From positions 1 through 43,047 of the forward strand of contig WRMF01000021.1 of NCBI GenBank assembly GCA_009777245.1: DNA of 43,047 nt. The letters run 5' to 3'. A model generated the notes under the pieces. That model ran no database searches. It saw only the letters and a list, made by a program, of their open reading frames with translations, and had not been told where the DNA came from. Positions within the stretch are counted from its first letter, which is position 1. Each line of letters opens with the position of its first letter. Below, piece by piece: positions 25,447-34,082 of the stretch. This stretch comes from Betaproteobacteria bacterium. Its GTDB lineage: Bacteria; Pseudomonadota; Gammaproteobacteria; Burkholderiales; Rhodocyclaceae. A program made the position numbers and the translations under genes.

Positions 25447-26024
25447 GTGGATATGCCCGGCCAAACATGAATATTGAAGATATGGGGATGCAGCCAGAAA
25501 ACGATGATTGCATAAGCAACAGAACCGACTGCCAGCGCCAAAAAATCAAAGAGCATTGAAGCCTTGACCGGGTTTGCGTAAACGGCGCGAAACCTGATGC
25601 TGATACGCGCCGCCACTGCCCAAGAGAGGAATGTTCCGAACAGAATCATGCCGCCCATATCGCCATTGGCAAGCAGGTGCGTAATTGCCAATATCATGAT
25701 CCCTGTCAGCATCGGGTGTCGCAACGTCCGCCGAATATGACAAGGCAGATAGGCGGCAACGAAGAAAACGATGGCAAACCAGTTTACCAATAATGCCATG
25801 TGCCTAATCCACAAGGGTGGAAACCAGACATGGATCAGGCCGCCAGACCGATAATCGGCAAAGCCAAAGACGATAAGAGCCAGACCCGCAAGGGACACTA
25901 TCGAATAAACAATCGTATAGAGGTTCCTGCCCATCCGTTCCAGCAATAAAAGTCGTGTTCTGCCGACTATCTGCAAGCCATGCGCGCTAAAGAACAGCAC
26001 AAGCCCCAAAAGCATATATGTCAT
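25443..26024 (-). CDS. NnrU family membrane protein
   Basis: A 193-residue integral membrane protein of the NnrU family, first described from denitrification gene clusters and related to methyltransferase-like NnrU/isoprenylcysteine folds. About five to six hydrophobic segments are visible, and the family core RHPMLTGIMILAITHLLANGDMGGMILFGTFLSWA is clear. Function is unproven; a role linked to nitric oxide or nitrite metabolism is only by family name. The last codons (PGIST) run straight into the TGA given by the three-hairpin repeat, so the native C-terminus may have been longer or slightly changed. It follows aroC by 25 bp. Confidence 0.88.
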   Translation of the reverse strand: MTYMLLGLVLFFSAHGLQIVGRTRLLLLERMGRNLYTIVYSIVSLAGLALIVFGFADYRSGGLIHVWFPPLWIRHMALLVNWFAIVFFVAAYLPCHIRRTLRHPMLTGIMILAITHLLANGDMGGMILFGTFLSWAVAARISIRFRAVYANPVKASMLFDFLALAVGSVAYAIIVFWLHPHIFNIHVWPGIST

Positions 26025-26049
26025 ATCCTCATTTCCTTTCGTTGAATTG

Positions 26050-27174
26050 TCATGAAGCCGGACTGGTCTTTGGCGCTCCCGACGAAGGAGCTATCGGCGA
26101 GAGAGGCGGCGCGACATCGCCGCATTGTGCCCTGTGGCGCAGCGCATGATCCATCAGCGCCAGTGCCAGCATGGCTTCCGCTACCGGCGTTGCGCGAATG
26201 CCAACACAAGGGTCATGTCGGCCTTCGGTCGCAACTTCAGCCGGATTGCCCGTCAAGTCAATGGTACGGCGCGGCAGGCGAATGCTGGATGTTGGCTTGA
26301 TCGCCAACCTGACGACAATATCCTGTCCGGTGGAAATTCCCCCAACAATGCCGCCCGCATGATTGCCGATAAAGCCTTCCGGGGTCAGCTCGTCGCCATG
26401 CTCGCTCCCTTTTTGTGTAACGGCGGCAAAGCCCGCGCCGATCTCCACCCCCTTGACCGCATTGATGCCCATCATGGCTGCGGCAATATCGGCGTCCAGG
26501 CGGGAAAAAACCGGCTCGCCCCAACCGGGCGGCAAGCCTCTGGCAGTCACGGTTATCCGCGCGCCGATGGAATCGCCCTCTTTACGCAAAGCATCCATGA
26601 ACGCTTCCAGTTCGGGAACCTTGCCGTTATCGGGCGCAAAGAAGGGATTGGCGTCAATATCCGCTTCATTGACAAACGGAATCTCAATCGTCCCCAAGGC
26701 GCTCATCCAGCCCCTGATAACAACGCCATAACGCTCTTTCAGCCATTTACGCGCGATCGCGCCCGCCGCAACCCTTGCCGCCGTCTCTCTCGCGCTGGCG
26801 CGTCCGCCGCCCCGATAATCCCTGATACCGTATTTTTGCAGATAGGCATAATCGGCATGTCCCGGACGAAAGAGGCTGGCAATCCGGCTGTAATCCTGAC
26901 TGCGCTGATCCTGATTGCGAATCAGGAGCGCAATTGGCGCGCCGGTCGTCCTGCCCTCAAATACCCCGGAGATGATTTCCACCGTATCCGGCTCCCGGCG
27001 TTGGGTGACATGGCGCGAAGTGCCGGGGCGTCTCCTGTCCAACTCCCTTTGAATATCGGCTTCGGCAAGCAACAGCCCCGGCGGGCAGCCGTCAACCACG
27101 CAGCCGATAGCCTCGCCGTGCGACTCGCCAAAGGAAGTCATCGTAAAGAGTTTGCCGAAAGTATTGCCGGACAT
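26050..27174 (-). CDS. aroC: Chorismate synthase
   Basis: AroC forms chorismate from EPSP using reduced FMN, the last common step of aromatic amino acid synthesis, acting after AroA elsewhere in this window. The 374-residue protein has [31 protein letters not shown] at the N-terminus, [21 protein letters not shown] in the middle and [25 protein letters not shown] near the end, which are the three chorismate synthase signatures. Starts at ATG 27174 with GGAG upstream. The last 15 residues are low complexity. Confidence 0.97.
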   Translation of the reverse strand: MSGNTFGKLFTMTSFGESHGEAIGCVVDGCPPGLLLAEADIQRELDRRRPGTSRHVTQRREPDTVEIISGVFEGRTTGAPIALLIRNQDQRSQDYSRIASLFRPGHADYAYLQKYGIRDYRGGGRASARETAARVAAGAIARKWLKERYGVVIRGWMSALGTIEIPFVNEADIDANPFFAPDNGKVPELEAFMDALRKEGDSIGARITVTARGLPPGWGEPVFSRLDADIAAAMMGINAVKGVEIGAGFAAVTQKGSEHGDELTPEGFIGNHAGGIVGGISTGQDIVVRLAIKPTSSIRLPRRTIDLTGNPAEVATEGRHDPCVGIRATPVAEAMLALALMDHALRHRAQCGDVAPPLSPIAPSSGAPKTSPAS

Positions 27175-27195
27175 GGGTCGCTCCGTTAAAACACT

Positions 27196-27690
27196 CTAGT
27201 CACGGAAATTTCCGGCGCGAATGGGATAGTCGGTAATGCTTTTGGTCACGAGTTGAATTGCCGCCTGCAAGTCATCTTTCTTCGCGCCCTGCACCCGCAC
27301 GGCATCCCCCTGGATGGAAGCCTGCACTTTCAGCTTTTCGTCCTTGATGAGCTTTACTATTTTTTTCGCCAACTCGGTCTCGATTCCGCTCTTTACGCGA
27401 AGTTCCTGTTTTACCTTGTTGCCGGAAATTTTCTGCACCGGCTGATGATCCAGACGCTTGACGCTTTCCTGTTCCTTTTTTTCCATCGCGGGGAACAGAA
27501 TGTCCTTGATCTGGTCAAGCTGGAAGTCGTTGTCGCCAACCAGAACAATGGTTTTTGTCTTTTCCTCAAGCTCGGCCTTGGCCGCCGTGCCCTTGAAATC
27601 GTAGCGATTGTCAATCTGGCGACCGGCAACGTCGACGGCGTTCTTCAACGCCACCATGTCGGCCTCGGAAGTAAAATCAAACGAAGGCAT
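27196..27690 (-). CDS. yajQ: YajQ family nucleotide-binding protein
   Basis: A 164-residue protein of the YajQ family. The N-terminus MPSFDFTSEADMVALKNAVDVAGRQIDNRYDFKGT, the middle KIVKLIKDEKLKVQASIQGDAVRVQGAKKDDLQAAI and ending YPIRAGNFRD are diagnostic. Homologues bind c-di-GMP in Xanthomonas and nucleic acids or GTP in other reports; the role here is not known. The stop codon TAG begins TAGAGTGTTTTAA, a diverged form of the TAGAGCGGTTT motif. It lies between aroC and argG on the same strand. Confidence 0.95.
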   Translation of the reverse strand: MPSFDFTSEADMVALKNAVDVAGRQIDNRYDFKGTAAKAELEEKTKTIVLVGDNDFQLDQIKDILFPAMEKKEQESVKRLDHQPVQKISGNKVKQELRVKSGIETELAKKIVKLIKDEKLKVQASIQGDAVRVQGAKKDDLQAAIQLVTKSITDYPIRAGNFRD

Positions 27691-27714
27691 ATGTTTCTCC
27701 TGTCTTGACCATGT

Positions 27715-27829
27715 GTCTCAAAGAAGCCTCGCCATTTATGGCGAGGTTAGCGAGACAGTTGATTATGGAGCATTGAGGCTCCCCTTATTTGTGGCGAGGA
27801 ATCCCCAACCTTCAGGTTGGGGTGACTCA
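27715..27829 (+). mobile_element. Three-hairpin dispersed element, copy 3
   Basis: Plus orientation: a perfect hairpin around CCTCGCCATTTATGGCGAGG (27727-27746), then TTAGCGAGACAGTTG, GGAGCATTGAGGCTCC, GGCGAGGAATCCCC and the hairpin CCCCAACCTTCAGGTTGGGG, ending GACTCA. The first 15 or so bases differ from the other copies. The terminal stem has changed to CCAACC/GGTTGG, again with pairing kept. It sits between yajQ and the argG stop. Confidence 0.7.
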
Positions 27830-27836
27830 CCTATTT

Positions 27837-29069
27837 TCATTTTCCCCGCTTGGCGCGGGCGTTGGCGGCAATACGCATCCGCAGGGCATTGAGCCTGATA
27901 AAACCATGCGCGTCTTTCTGGTCGAAAGCGCCTTGATCGTCTTCAAAGGTGGCGATGTCGGAATCGAAGAGCGAGTCGGTTTTCGAGTCGCGCGAGACGA
28001 CGACGACATTGCCCTTGTAGAGCTTCAGCCGTACCCAGCCGTTGACGACTTGTTGGGTGTGGTCAATCAGCGTTTGCAGGGCGATGCGTTCGGGACTCCA
28101 CCAGTAGCCGTTGTAGATAAGACTGGCATAGCGGGCAAGGAGATCGTCCTTCAAGTGGGCGACTTCCCGATCCAGGGTGACGGCCTCGATGGCACGGTGG
28201 GCGCGCAGGAGAATGGTTCCGCCGGGGGTTTCGTAGCAGCCGCGACTCTTCATGCCGACATAGCGGTTTTCGACGAGATCGAGCCGCCCAATGCCGTGCT
28301 TGCCGCCCAGTTCGTTGAGCTTGGCCAGCAGTTCGTGCGCCTTCATCTTTTGCCCGTTGATGGCTAAAAGATCGCCATTGGCGAATTCGAGGTCAATGTA
28401 TTCAGGGGCATCGGGGGCTTTTTCCGGGGAAACCGTCCAGCGCCACATGCCTTCTTCTGCTTCGGCGGCGGGGTCTTCGAGATGTCGTCCTTCATAGGAG
28501 ATGTGCAGCAGGTTGGCGTCCATCGAGTAGGGCGAGCCGCCCTCGCGGTGTTTGCGCTCAACGGAAATGCCATGCTTTTCGGCGTAGGCAAGGAGTTTTT
28601 CGCGCGAAAGCAAGTCCCATTCGCGCCACGGGGCGATGACCTTGATGTTGGGCATGAGGGCGTAGTAGCCCAACTCGAACCGCACCTGATCGTTCCCCTT
28701 GCCGGTCGCGCCGTGCGACACGGCATCGGCCCCGGTAGCGCGGGCGATTTCGATCTGGCGCTTGGCAATCAACGGACGGGCAATGGATGTGCCGAGCAGG
28801 TATTCGCCCTCGTAAATAGTGTTGCAGCGGAACATGGGAAAGACGAAATCGCGTGCGAACTCTTCGCGCAAGTCGTCAATGAAGATGTTTTCAGGCTTGA
28901 TACCCGCCTTGAGCGCCTTTTGCCGCGCCGGTTCAAGCTCTTCGCCCTGTCCGAGATCGGCGGTGAAGGTGACGACTTCGCATTGGTAGGTATCCTGCAA
29001 CCACTTGAGGATCACCGAGGTATCCAGCCCGCCCGAGTAGGCAAGCACAACTTTTTTGACATCGCTCAT
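27837..29069 (-). CDS. argG: Argininosuccinate synthase
   Basis: ArgG condenses citrulline and aspartate with ATP to argininosuccinate. From ATG 29069 the protein has 410 residues, normal for the short form. The PP-loop [18 protein letters not shown] is near residue 6, [18 protein letters not shown] and [17 protein letters not shown] are typical, and [18 protein letters not shown] contains another signature. Upstream in-frame codons to 29156 lack family similarity and are not used. It stands alone, with no other arg gene beside it, and a repeat lies beyond each end. Confidence 0.97.
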   Translation of the reverse strand: MSDVKKVVLAYSGGLDTSVILKWLQDTYQCEVVTFTADLGQGEELEPARQKALKAGIKPENIFIDDLREEFARDFVFPMFRCNTIYEGEYLLGTSIARPLIAKRQIEIARATGADAVSHGATGKGNDQVRFELGYYALMPNIKVIAPWREWDLLSREKLLAYAEKHGISVERKHREGGSPYSMDANLLHISYEGRHLEDPAAEAEEGMWRWTVSPEKAPDAPEYIDLEFANGDLLAINGQKMKAHELLAKLNELGGKHGIGRLDLVENRYVGMKSRGCYETPGGTILLRAHRAIEAVTLDREVAHLKDDLLARYASLIYNGYWWSPERIALQTLIDHTQQVVNGWVRLKLYKGNVVVVSRDSKTDSLFDSDIATFEDDQGAFDQKDAHGFIRLNALRMRIAANARAKRGK

Positions 29070-29181
29070 AACCTGTCCATTTACCGGATGAAACCGGATG
29101 TATAAAGAGCCAATTCTACCATTCCTTGGGATACATCGCTTCTTGTCAGGATGCACAAAAATCCTCTGTCACCTTCGATTA

Positions 29182-29238
29182 TTGAGTCACCCCGGCCTGA
29201 AGGGCGGGGATTCCTCAATACAGGTTAGAGAGCCTTCG
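29182..29238 (-). repeat. Partial three-hairpin element (right half)
   Basis: On the minus strand this has GAGGCTCTCTAACCTG-like sequence, then the GAGGAATCCCC hairpin and an ACTCAA end. Only the terminal half of the element is present. A smaller scrap (GTTGAGTCACCCCTGCC) is at 40781-40797. Confidence 0.7.
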
Positions 29239-29256
29239 TATGGGAGAGGAGTTGGA

Positions 29257-29401
29257 GTAGGGGCGACCGTCCCCGGTTGCCAGTTTCCAAAGACATAATC
29301 ATATGAATATGATTTGGCATGACAACGTAACGGGCGGTTATGACGTTATTTCGGTTATGCGCAAAATCTGTGTGCGGGCGACCGAGGACGGTCGCCCCTA
29401 C
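29257..29401 (-). mobile_element. RAYT-derived mini-element, copy A
   Basis: A 145-bp unit whose ends are GTAGGGGCGACCGTCC(C/T)CGG in inverted orientation. Inside, the minus strand reads NRNNVITARYVVMPNHIHMIMSLETGNRGRSP. MPNHIH is the HUH motif of REP-associated tyrosine transposases (Y1_Tnp). The gene is far too short to be active, so this is a transposase core fragment carried between REP-like palindromes. Confidence 0.7.
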
Positions 29402-29459
29402 GTCGCCCCCTTTCCCACTTGCTTTGATGTCGCGAGCGGGAGAAGGGGCAAGGTGGAGC

Positions 29460-29600
29460 GAGTATGTCTCCCCTCTCCCACTTGTGGGAGAGGGTCTGGG
29501 GGAGAGGGTCGGGGTCAAGATTCAGGAAGCGTGAATTTCAACCTGAAACATAGCCCTCTTCCGGCCTACGGCCACCCTCTCCCGCAAGCGGGAGAGGGGA
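29460..29600. repeat. GGGAGAGGG/CCCTCTCCC palindromic repeats
   Basis: Several inverted CCCTCTCCC and GGGAGAGGG arms surround a core (about 29503-29558) that also occurs at 24428-24505. Relatives with CTCTCCCGCTTG.. and ..CAAGCGGGAGAG arms are at about 35346-35397, 40815-40870 and 42665-42785. No coding potential. Confidence 0.7.
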
Positions 29601-29654
29601 AAACCCCGCCTCTCCCATTCATGTCTATGCCGCAAACGGAAGATGGGAGAAACT

Positions 29655-29800
29655 GTAGGGGCGACCGTCCCCGGTCGCCCGTTTCCGAAAACATGAACAT
29701 ATGAATATGGTTTGGCATAATAATGTAACGGGCGATTATGGATGTTATTTCGGTTATGTGCAAAATCGCTGTGCGGGCGACCGAGGACGGTCGCCCCTAC
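29655..29800 (-). mobile_element. RAYT-derived mini-element, copy B
   Basis: Second copy of the 145-bp unit at 29257-29401, same orientation, roughly 85 percent identical by eye. It encodes MPNHIHMFMFSETGDRGRSP on the minus strand. Its GTAGGGGCGACC end supplies the TAG stop (29797-29799) of the hsdS relic next to it. Confidence 0.7.
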
Positions 29801-30158
29801 GAGATGTCTCCGATGCAGGCGACGGACAACTCGGCGGACATCAGGCGGGGTAAAAGGGTGTCGCGCAACTTGGTAAGACTGCAACATTCACTCCGATTTT
29901 TTCTATTGCGGATAGCTGCGGGGCAACAATCCCAACGAAATCGGCTAAAACATTATCAGGTGTGATGACAGCAGGGTAGTTCATAATCTGTTGTTTATCA
30001 CCACGCGGCATTTTGGTTCCTTTTGACCCAGCAACCATATAATCGAAAAAAGAGTCGTTGAATAAAAGGCAATAAAGGTACGGTTCAAAAATAACGCTCT
30101 TGGCTTGAAAACAAAGAACATCTGCTGAACAACCGCCGACGAAGGAGCAATAGATGAT
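29797..30158 (-). pseudogene. Relic of type I restriction specificity subunit (hsdS)
   Basis: On the minus strand from about 30158 the frame reads VGGCSADVLCFQAKSVIFEPYLYCLL, then NDSFFDYMVAGSKGTKMPRGDKQQIMNYPAV and VLADFVGIVAPQLSAIEK. That pattern is the C-terminal target-recognition domain and helical spacer of HsdS. At the run of six A (29897-29902, T on the plus strand) the frame is lost. One more A would give EKNRSECCSLTKLRDTLLPRLMSAELSV, the classic HsdS C-terminus (LRDTLLPKLLSGEL). No hsdM or hsdR lies nearby. A truncated, frameshifted remnant. Confidence 0.8.
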
Positions 30159-30171
30159 TTTTTTGAAGTAT

Positions 30172-30191
30172 GGGCGAATAATTATTCGCCC
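30172..30191. repeat. 20-bp REP-like palindrome
   Basis: GGGCGAATAATTATTCGCCC is a perfect palindrome followed by CCTACGG, similar in form to the GTAGGGGCGACC ends nearby. It lies at the upstream edge of the hsdS relic. Between it and 30242 nothing else is seen. Confidence 0.75.
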
Positions 30192-30242
30192 CTACGGTTT
30201 GCGGAAATGGCTATGAATCGAAAACTCTCTAAAAAACCCGCG

Positions 30243-31085
30243 CTAGAGTCGGAGCGAGGCCAGCCAGTCCGAAATGGTCGTGGCGACATCCTGCCAGCCG
30301 CGCTCGTGGGTAATGGCGTGTCCCATGCCGGGAAAGATTTTGGCGGTCAGACTATAGGTAAGAGCCGTGGCTTCGACGAGAAAGGACGGAACGAGCAAAT
30401 CCTCCTCCGCGCCCAGAACAAGGAGCGGCGGGCGCTGCCAGCGCGGCAGCAGGGGCAGGTTGAAAAGGCTCATGTCCCAGATGGCGCGTTGCGACTCGAT
30501 CTGCATGTTTGCCCGAAAACGCTTCAAGAGCGCCGTATCCACCGGCTGAGCGAACAGCATATCGCGCACGGCGGCAAGACTGACATCGCCGCCGCCGATA
30601 ATCCGGTTCAATTCCGCCAGCAAGTCCGGTCTGGAAGTCATCAAATGTAATTGCGAGAGCAAAAGCCCTTGCGGCGGCACGGCGCAAAGAAGCACAGCCG
30701 CCGGGGCAAAATCATGCTCAAGATATTTTTGCGCCACAAAGCCGCCCATCGAATGTCCGATAAGAACAGGCTCAGGAAATCCATGCTCCACAAGAGCGGC
30801 GACGCAGGTTTTAACGTCTTCCACATAATCGGCGATGGAAAGATAATTCAACTCCTTGTCGCTCGGACTCCCGCCATGTCCGCGCAGGGAAAGGGAGCAA
30901 CTTACATAACCACGCCTTGCAAACCAGGGCAGGAAGTTATCGGTCCACATCCACGCTCCGGCAAACGCGCCGTGCAGGAAGAGGAGAGGGACATTACGGC
31001 GCGGCGCGTTTTCGGGAGGAAGAGCGAAAATGGCTTCCAACGCGCCTATATGTCTGGTCTGGATCGGAATAGTGGTATCTGGCAT
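30243..31085 (-). CDS. Alpha/beta hydrolase
   Basis: A 280-residue serine hydrolase. LFLHGAFAGAWMWTDNFLPWFARRGY gives the oxyanion-hole HGxF-type motif, LIGHSMGGFVAQKYLE is the nucleophile elbow with Ser, GAEEDLLVPSF holds the acid region, and MGHAITHERGW carries the catalytic His. Substrate cannot be told; esterase, lipase or haloperoxidase-like activities are all possible. It follows cca by 6 bp, so it is probably co-transcribed. Its TAG stop adjoins CGCGGGTTTTTT. Confidence 0.9.
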   Translation of the reverse strand: MPDTTIPIQTRHIGALEAIFALPPENAPRRNVPLLFLHGAFAGAWMWTDNFLPWFARRGYVSCSLSLRGHGGSPSDKELNYLSIADYVEDVKTCVAALVEHGFPEPVLIGHSMGGFVAQKYLEHDFAPAAVLLCAVPPQGLLLSQLHLMTSRPDLLAELNRIIGGGDVSLAAVRDMLFAQPVDTALLKRFRANMQIESQRAIWDMSLFNLPLLPRWQRPPLLVLGAEEDLLVPSFLVEATALTYSLTAKIFPGMGHAITHERGWQDVATTISDWLASLRL

Positions 31086-31091
31086 GATTTT

Positions 31092-32318
31092 TCAGGTTTC
31101 CTGCGGAAAGAGCGCGGCGCGAACGGCAGCGACGCGGGCGGCGTGGATACGCCCAGGAATGTCGGCAGCGGTCTCTGCTGCTATTATCGCATCATTTACC
31201 GACCGGCAGGCCGACAGCGCCGTCCGCCACATTTCGGCCTGCGGATAAGGGGCGTCATCATACCCCAGTCTGCCCCTGCTGTCCGCCTCGCACACCAGAA
31301 GCATTTCCTCGAAGCGTTCAGGGCGTCGCCTGAAATCAGCGGCTTCCAGCGTCTTGACGATAGTCGAAGGAGTAAGCGGGCTATCGCCGCATATGCCGTG
31401 AATCCTGCCGTGCAGCCGTATTGTCAGCAAGGCAAGCTCCCGACAATCGGCGGGAATTTTCAGACGCTGGGCAAGGGCAAGCAATGGAGCTTCCCCGCGC
31501 GCTTCGTGTTCATGATGACTGGGCAGAATTTCCGATGGAGTTGTCGCCTTGCCCAAGTCATGCGTCAGGGCGGCAAAGCGAGCCGCAAGGGAAAGACGCA
31601 TTCCGGCAGCGGCGCGAAGAACCAGCAACGTATGCCGACCGCTATCGCCTTCCGGGTGAAAATCCGGACGTTCCGGTACGCCAAACAGGGCGTCGACTTC
31701 GGGCAGGAGCCTTGCCAGCGCGCCGCATTCGCGTAACACGGCGAACATCCTGTCGGGATGGGTTTCCATTAGGCCGCGCGCAACTTCCTGCCAGACTCGT
31801 TCCGGCACAAGATGGTCAACCTCGCCTGCTTCAACCATGCCGCGAATCAGGGCAAGGGTTTCCGGCGCGATTGAAAAATCAAAGAAGCGGGCGGCGAAAC
31901 GGGCAAGACGCAACAGGCGCACAGGGTCTTCGGCAAAGGCAGACCCCACATGGCGCAATACCTTGTTTTCCAGATCGGCAAGGCCGCGGAAAGGGTCAAT
32001 CAGGCGGCCATCCGGCGCTTTTGCCATCGCGTTGATCGTCAGGTCGCGCCGCGCCAGGTCTTCCTCCAGCGTCACATCCTCGCCGGTATAAAAAACAAAA
32101 CCGTGATAGCCGCGTCCGTGCTTGCGCTCGGTACGCGCCAATGCGTATTCCGCATGGGTTTCAGGATGCAGGAATACCGGAAAATCCCTGCCGACCGGCT
32201 TGTAGCCAAGAGCGAGCAAATCTTCCGGCCTTGCGCCGACAACCACGTAATCATGATCGGCGACAGGCTCGCCAAGCAAGGCGTCGCGCACCGAGCCGCC
32301 GACCGAATAAATTTCCAC
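31092..32318 (-). CDS. cca: CCA-adding tRNA nucleotidyltransferase with HD domain
   Basis: This enzyme adds or repairs the 3' CCA of tRNAs. The 408-residue class II protein begins MEIYSVGGSVRDALLGEPVADHDYVVVGA, with the GGxVRD and DxD-type metal site. RRDLTINAMA and the arginine-rich EDPVRLLRLARFAARF follow. The C-terminal half carries an HD phosphohydrolase domain (HTLLVLRAAAG, ALTHDLGKATTPSE, HHEHEARG) as in E. coli. It is between the DUF4139 gene (10 bp) and the hydrolase (6 bp) in one minus-strand run. Confidence 0.96.
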   Translation of the reverse strand: MEIYSVGGSVRDALLGEPVADHDYVVVGARPEDLLALGYKPVGRDFPVFLHPETHAEYALARTERKHGRGYHGFVFYTGEDVTLEEDLARRDLTINAMAKAPDGRLIDPFRGLADLENKVLRHVGSAFAEDPVRLLRLARFAARFFDFSIAPETLALIRGMVEAGEVDHLVPERVWQEVARGLMETHPDRMFAVLRECGALARLLPEVDALFGVPERPDFHPEGDSGRHTLLVLRAAAGMRLSLAARFAALTHDLGKATTPSEILPSHHEHEARGEAPLLALAQRLKIPADCRELALLTIRLHGRIHGICGDSPLTPSTIVKTLEAADFRRRPERFEEMLLVCEADSRGRLGYDDAPYPQAEMWRTALSACRSVNDAIIAAETAADIPGRIHAARVAAVRAALFPQET

Positions 32319-32328
32319 CGCTATCTCC

Positions 32329-33936
32329 TTACGGTAAATTGTCTATTGTCCGATCCTGCGGCCAGCGTATCTGGTATTCGACGGAAAATTCCCGCTGTTC
32401 CCCGGCTCTCAAGGTGGCCTGCCAGACGACGACGCCCGGAATGTTCTCCCAGTCGTTCGCGCTGATTTCAGGCTGGAATCGGCGTTCAACCAGAATAGCC
32501 TGATCGCGGGAAACCGGACTGGCTTCCAGCACCATGACCTCGACCGGATAAGGATGCCGGTTGGTAATCGTGAAGATGTCGGCAATCTGGCGCTCGCTTC
32601 TCTGGGCGATAAAACCGCCCTTGCCTCTGGTATCGTCGCGCGGCTTGACCGTGACCTGAATCAGCTCGTTCTGCCCGAAAGGAAGCCTTAGCTCTGCGTG
32701 TTGGAGCGGATTCCAGTTTTCCTGTCCCACAAACGCGCCGTTCCGGTAAAGGCGTATCAAGCCGGGAGGCCAGACGCCTTCCGGCAGGCTGCCCTTGGCG
32801 ACCAGCCAGGCGGTATTTGAGGCGCGGGGAAAGATACGGGCTTCCAGTTTCACCGGCACGGAAACGCTCCCCAGGGCAACCGAAACCTGCCTGCCATCCG
32901 CAGGCAGATTGACCGTGCCGGGAATAACGTATTCCGTCGCAAACGCCCCTTGAATGACGGCGGCCTCGAAAAGCGGCTTGGGCAGAGCCTGATCCGATTC
33001 TCCCATATCCATACTTGGACTGGCCGCCGACCGCATGACCATCTGCGAGTACTCCGGCATTGCGCGAGCCTCGCGCATCATAAGCTGTTGCTCTTCCCTT
33101 AGCCGTAATTCCCAGCTTCTTGGCTGCGGGCCTTCCGCGCTTTGTCGGGGTTGGCCGGTGCTCAAGGTCAGGCGGACGCGATTCCAGTCCTCGCCGCTTC
33201 GCTGTGCGATCTGCGCGGCGCGTTCCAGACGCACGGTTCCGTCTGCGGAATCCAGAAAGGCGCGATAGGCCGGACGCCAGCCAGCGTCACGAAAGAGATA
33301 GCGGATTTTCACCTGCCCCGCGTTGTTCGCGGCAAGGTTAAGGGTCAAGGTTCGCACGGAATCCACATTGGGACGAACCAGCGCCAAATCGCGCCTTGCG
33401 GCTTCCAGTTCACGCTCAAGATCGCGTGTTTGCCCGTCAATGGCGAGAATGCGCCGTTCCGCGTTCTGGCTCCCCTGCCGGATTAGCGCCAATACCTTCG
33501 CCGGATCATTGGCGGGGGCGCGTTGAGCCGCGTCCTGTCCGCTGCCGCTGGATAGACTGTCAAGATATTTCAATTCCCGTTCAGCGGCCTTGCGGTCGAC
33601 TTGCAGGGTGTTTATCCGCTCGGTAAGCCTCTGCACTCTTGCTTCCATAGCCGCTTCCGTCTGATTCAGGGGCTTGAAGCGGGCGCTGTCCAGCCATGCG
33701 GCCTCGCCCGGTTCAATGCCGGGCGTGGTTTCGATTTCCACGCTGTCCAGATCGAAATTCGCGGGCAGATTGGTTATTTCCAGGCGGGTATCCCCGGCCT
33801 TGACCGTCGCCGTCCTCTCAACCAGGGCGCTGCCGGGATAGAGCGTAACCTGGCTTATCGGCGCTTCGGCAGCAAAAGCGACAAGCGGCGGGAAAAACAA
33901 AGCGACAAGGAAAAAACGGGAAAAGACGGTTTTCAT
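32329..33936 (-). CDS. DUF4139 / mucoidy inhibitor MuiA-like secreted protein
   Basis: A 535-residue protein from ATG 33936, preceded by a good AAGGAG. A signal peptide (MKTVFSRFFLVALFFPPLVAFAAEA) indicates export. The N-terminal DUF4140-like part (ISQVTLYPGSALVERTATVKAGDTRLEITNLPANFDLDSV) leads to a coiled coil (about 90-200), then the DUF4139 body (VKIRYLFRDAGWRPAYRAFLDS, then IKPRDDTRG-like VTVKPRDDTRGKGGF and ending EQREFSVEYQIRWPQD). Function is unknown; some family members affect mucoidy. The frame to 34101 upstream overlaps ruvB and repeat sequence and is not used. Confidence 0.88.
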   Translation of the reverse strand: MKTVFSRFFLVALFFPPLVAFAAEAPISQVTLYPGSALVERTATVKAGDTRLEITNLPANFDLDSVEIETTPGIEPGEAAWLDSARFKPLNQTEAAMEARVQRLTERINTLQVDRKAAERELKYLDSLSSGSGQDAAQRAPANDPAKVLALIRQGSQNAERRILAIDGQTRDLERELEAARRDLALVRPNVDSVRTLTLNLAANNAGQVKIRYLFRDAGWRPAYRAFLDSADGTVRLERAAQIAQRSGEDWNRVRLTLSTGQPRQSAEGPQPRSWELRLREEQQLMMREARAMPEYSQMVMRSAASPSMDMGESDQALPKPLFEAAVIQGAFATEYVIPGTVNLPADGRQVSVALGSVSVPVKLEARIFPRASNTAWLVAKGSLPEGVWPPGLIRLYRNGAFVGQENWNPLQHAELRLPFGQNELIQVTVKPRDDTRGKGGFIAQRSERQIADIFTITNRHPYPVEVMVLEASPVSRDQAILVERRFQPEISANDWENIPGVVVWQATLRAGEQREFSVEYQIRWPQDRTIDNLP

Positions 33937-34000
33937 ACAAGACTCCTTGAAGGTTAGAGCGGTTTTGTTCAATCCCGCGCGATAGGCAGAGATTTTCGCT

Positions 34001-34056
34001 GGATTCCCGCTCCCCGCCTGCGCGGGGAGCGGGAATCCAGAATCCAGAATGAATGT
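34001..34056. repeat. ATTCCCGC...GCGGGAAT palindromic repeat
   Basis: ATTCCCGCTCCCCGC and its complement GCGGGGAGCGGGAAT (34003-34036) form a long stem, followed by CCAGAATCCAGAATGAATG, related to the 15205 repeats and to 24537-24553. A TAGAGCGGTTTTG motif is at 33955-33967. It occupies the gap between ruvB and the DUF4139 gene and could end ruvB transcription. Confidence 0.75.
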
Positions 34057-34082
34057 ATCGCTTGCGCCGAAAACAGGGCAGT

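Noticed and set aside
26125-27189. 354-residue open frame on the plus strand
   Set aside because: It lies antisense over aroC, which has all chorismate synthase signatures; the plus-strand translation matches nothing recognisable.
29157-29800. Possible CRISPR or integron array
   Set aside because: The repeats are of several unrelated kinds, are unevenly spaced and contain transposase fragments; no regular repeat-spacer pattern.
30651-31736. 361-residue open frame on the plus strand
   Set aside because: It is a shadow across the alpha/beta hydrolase and cca genes on the minus strand.
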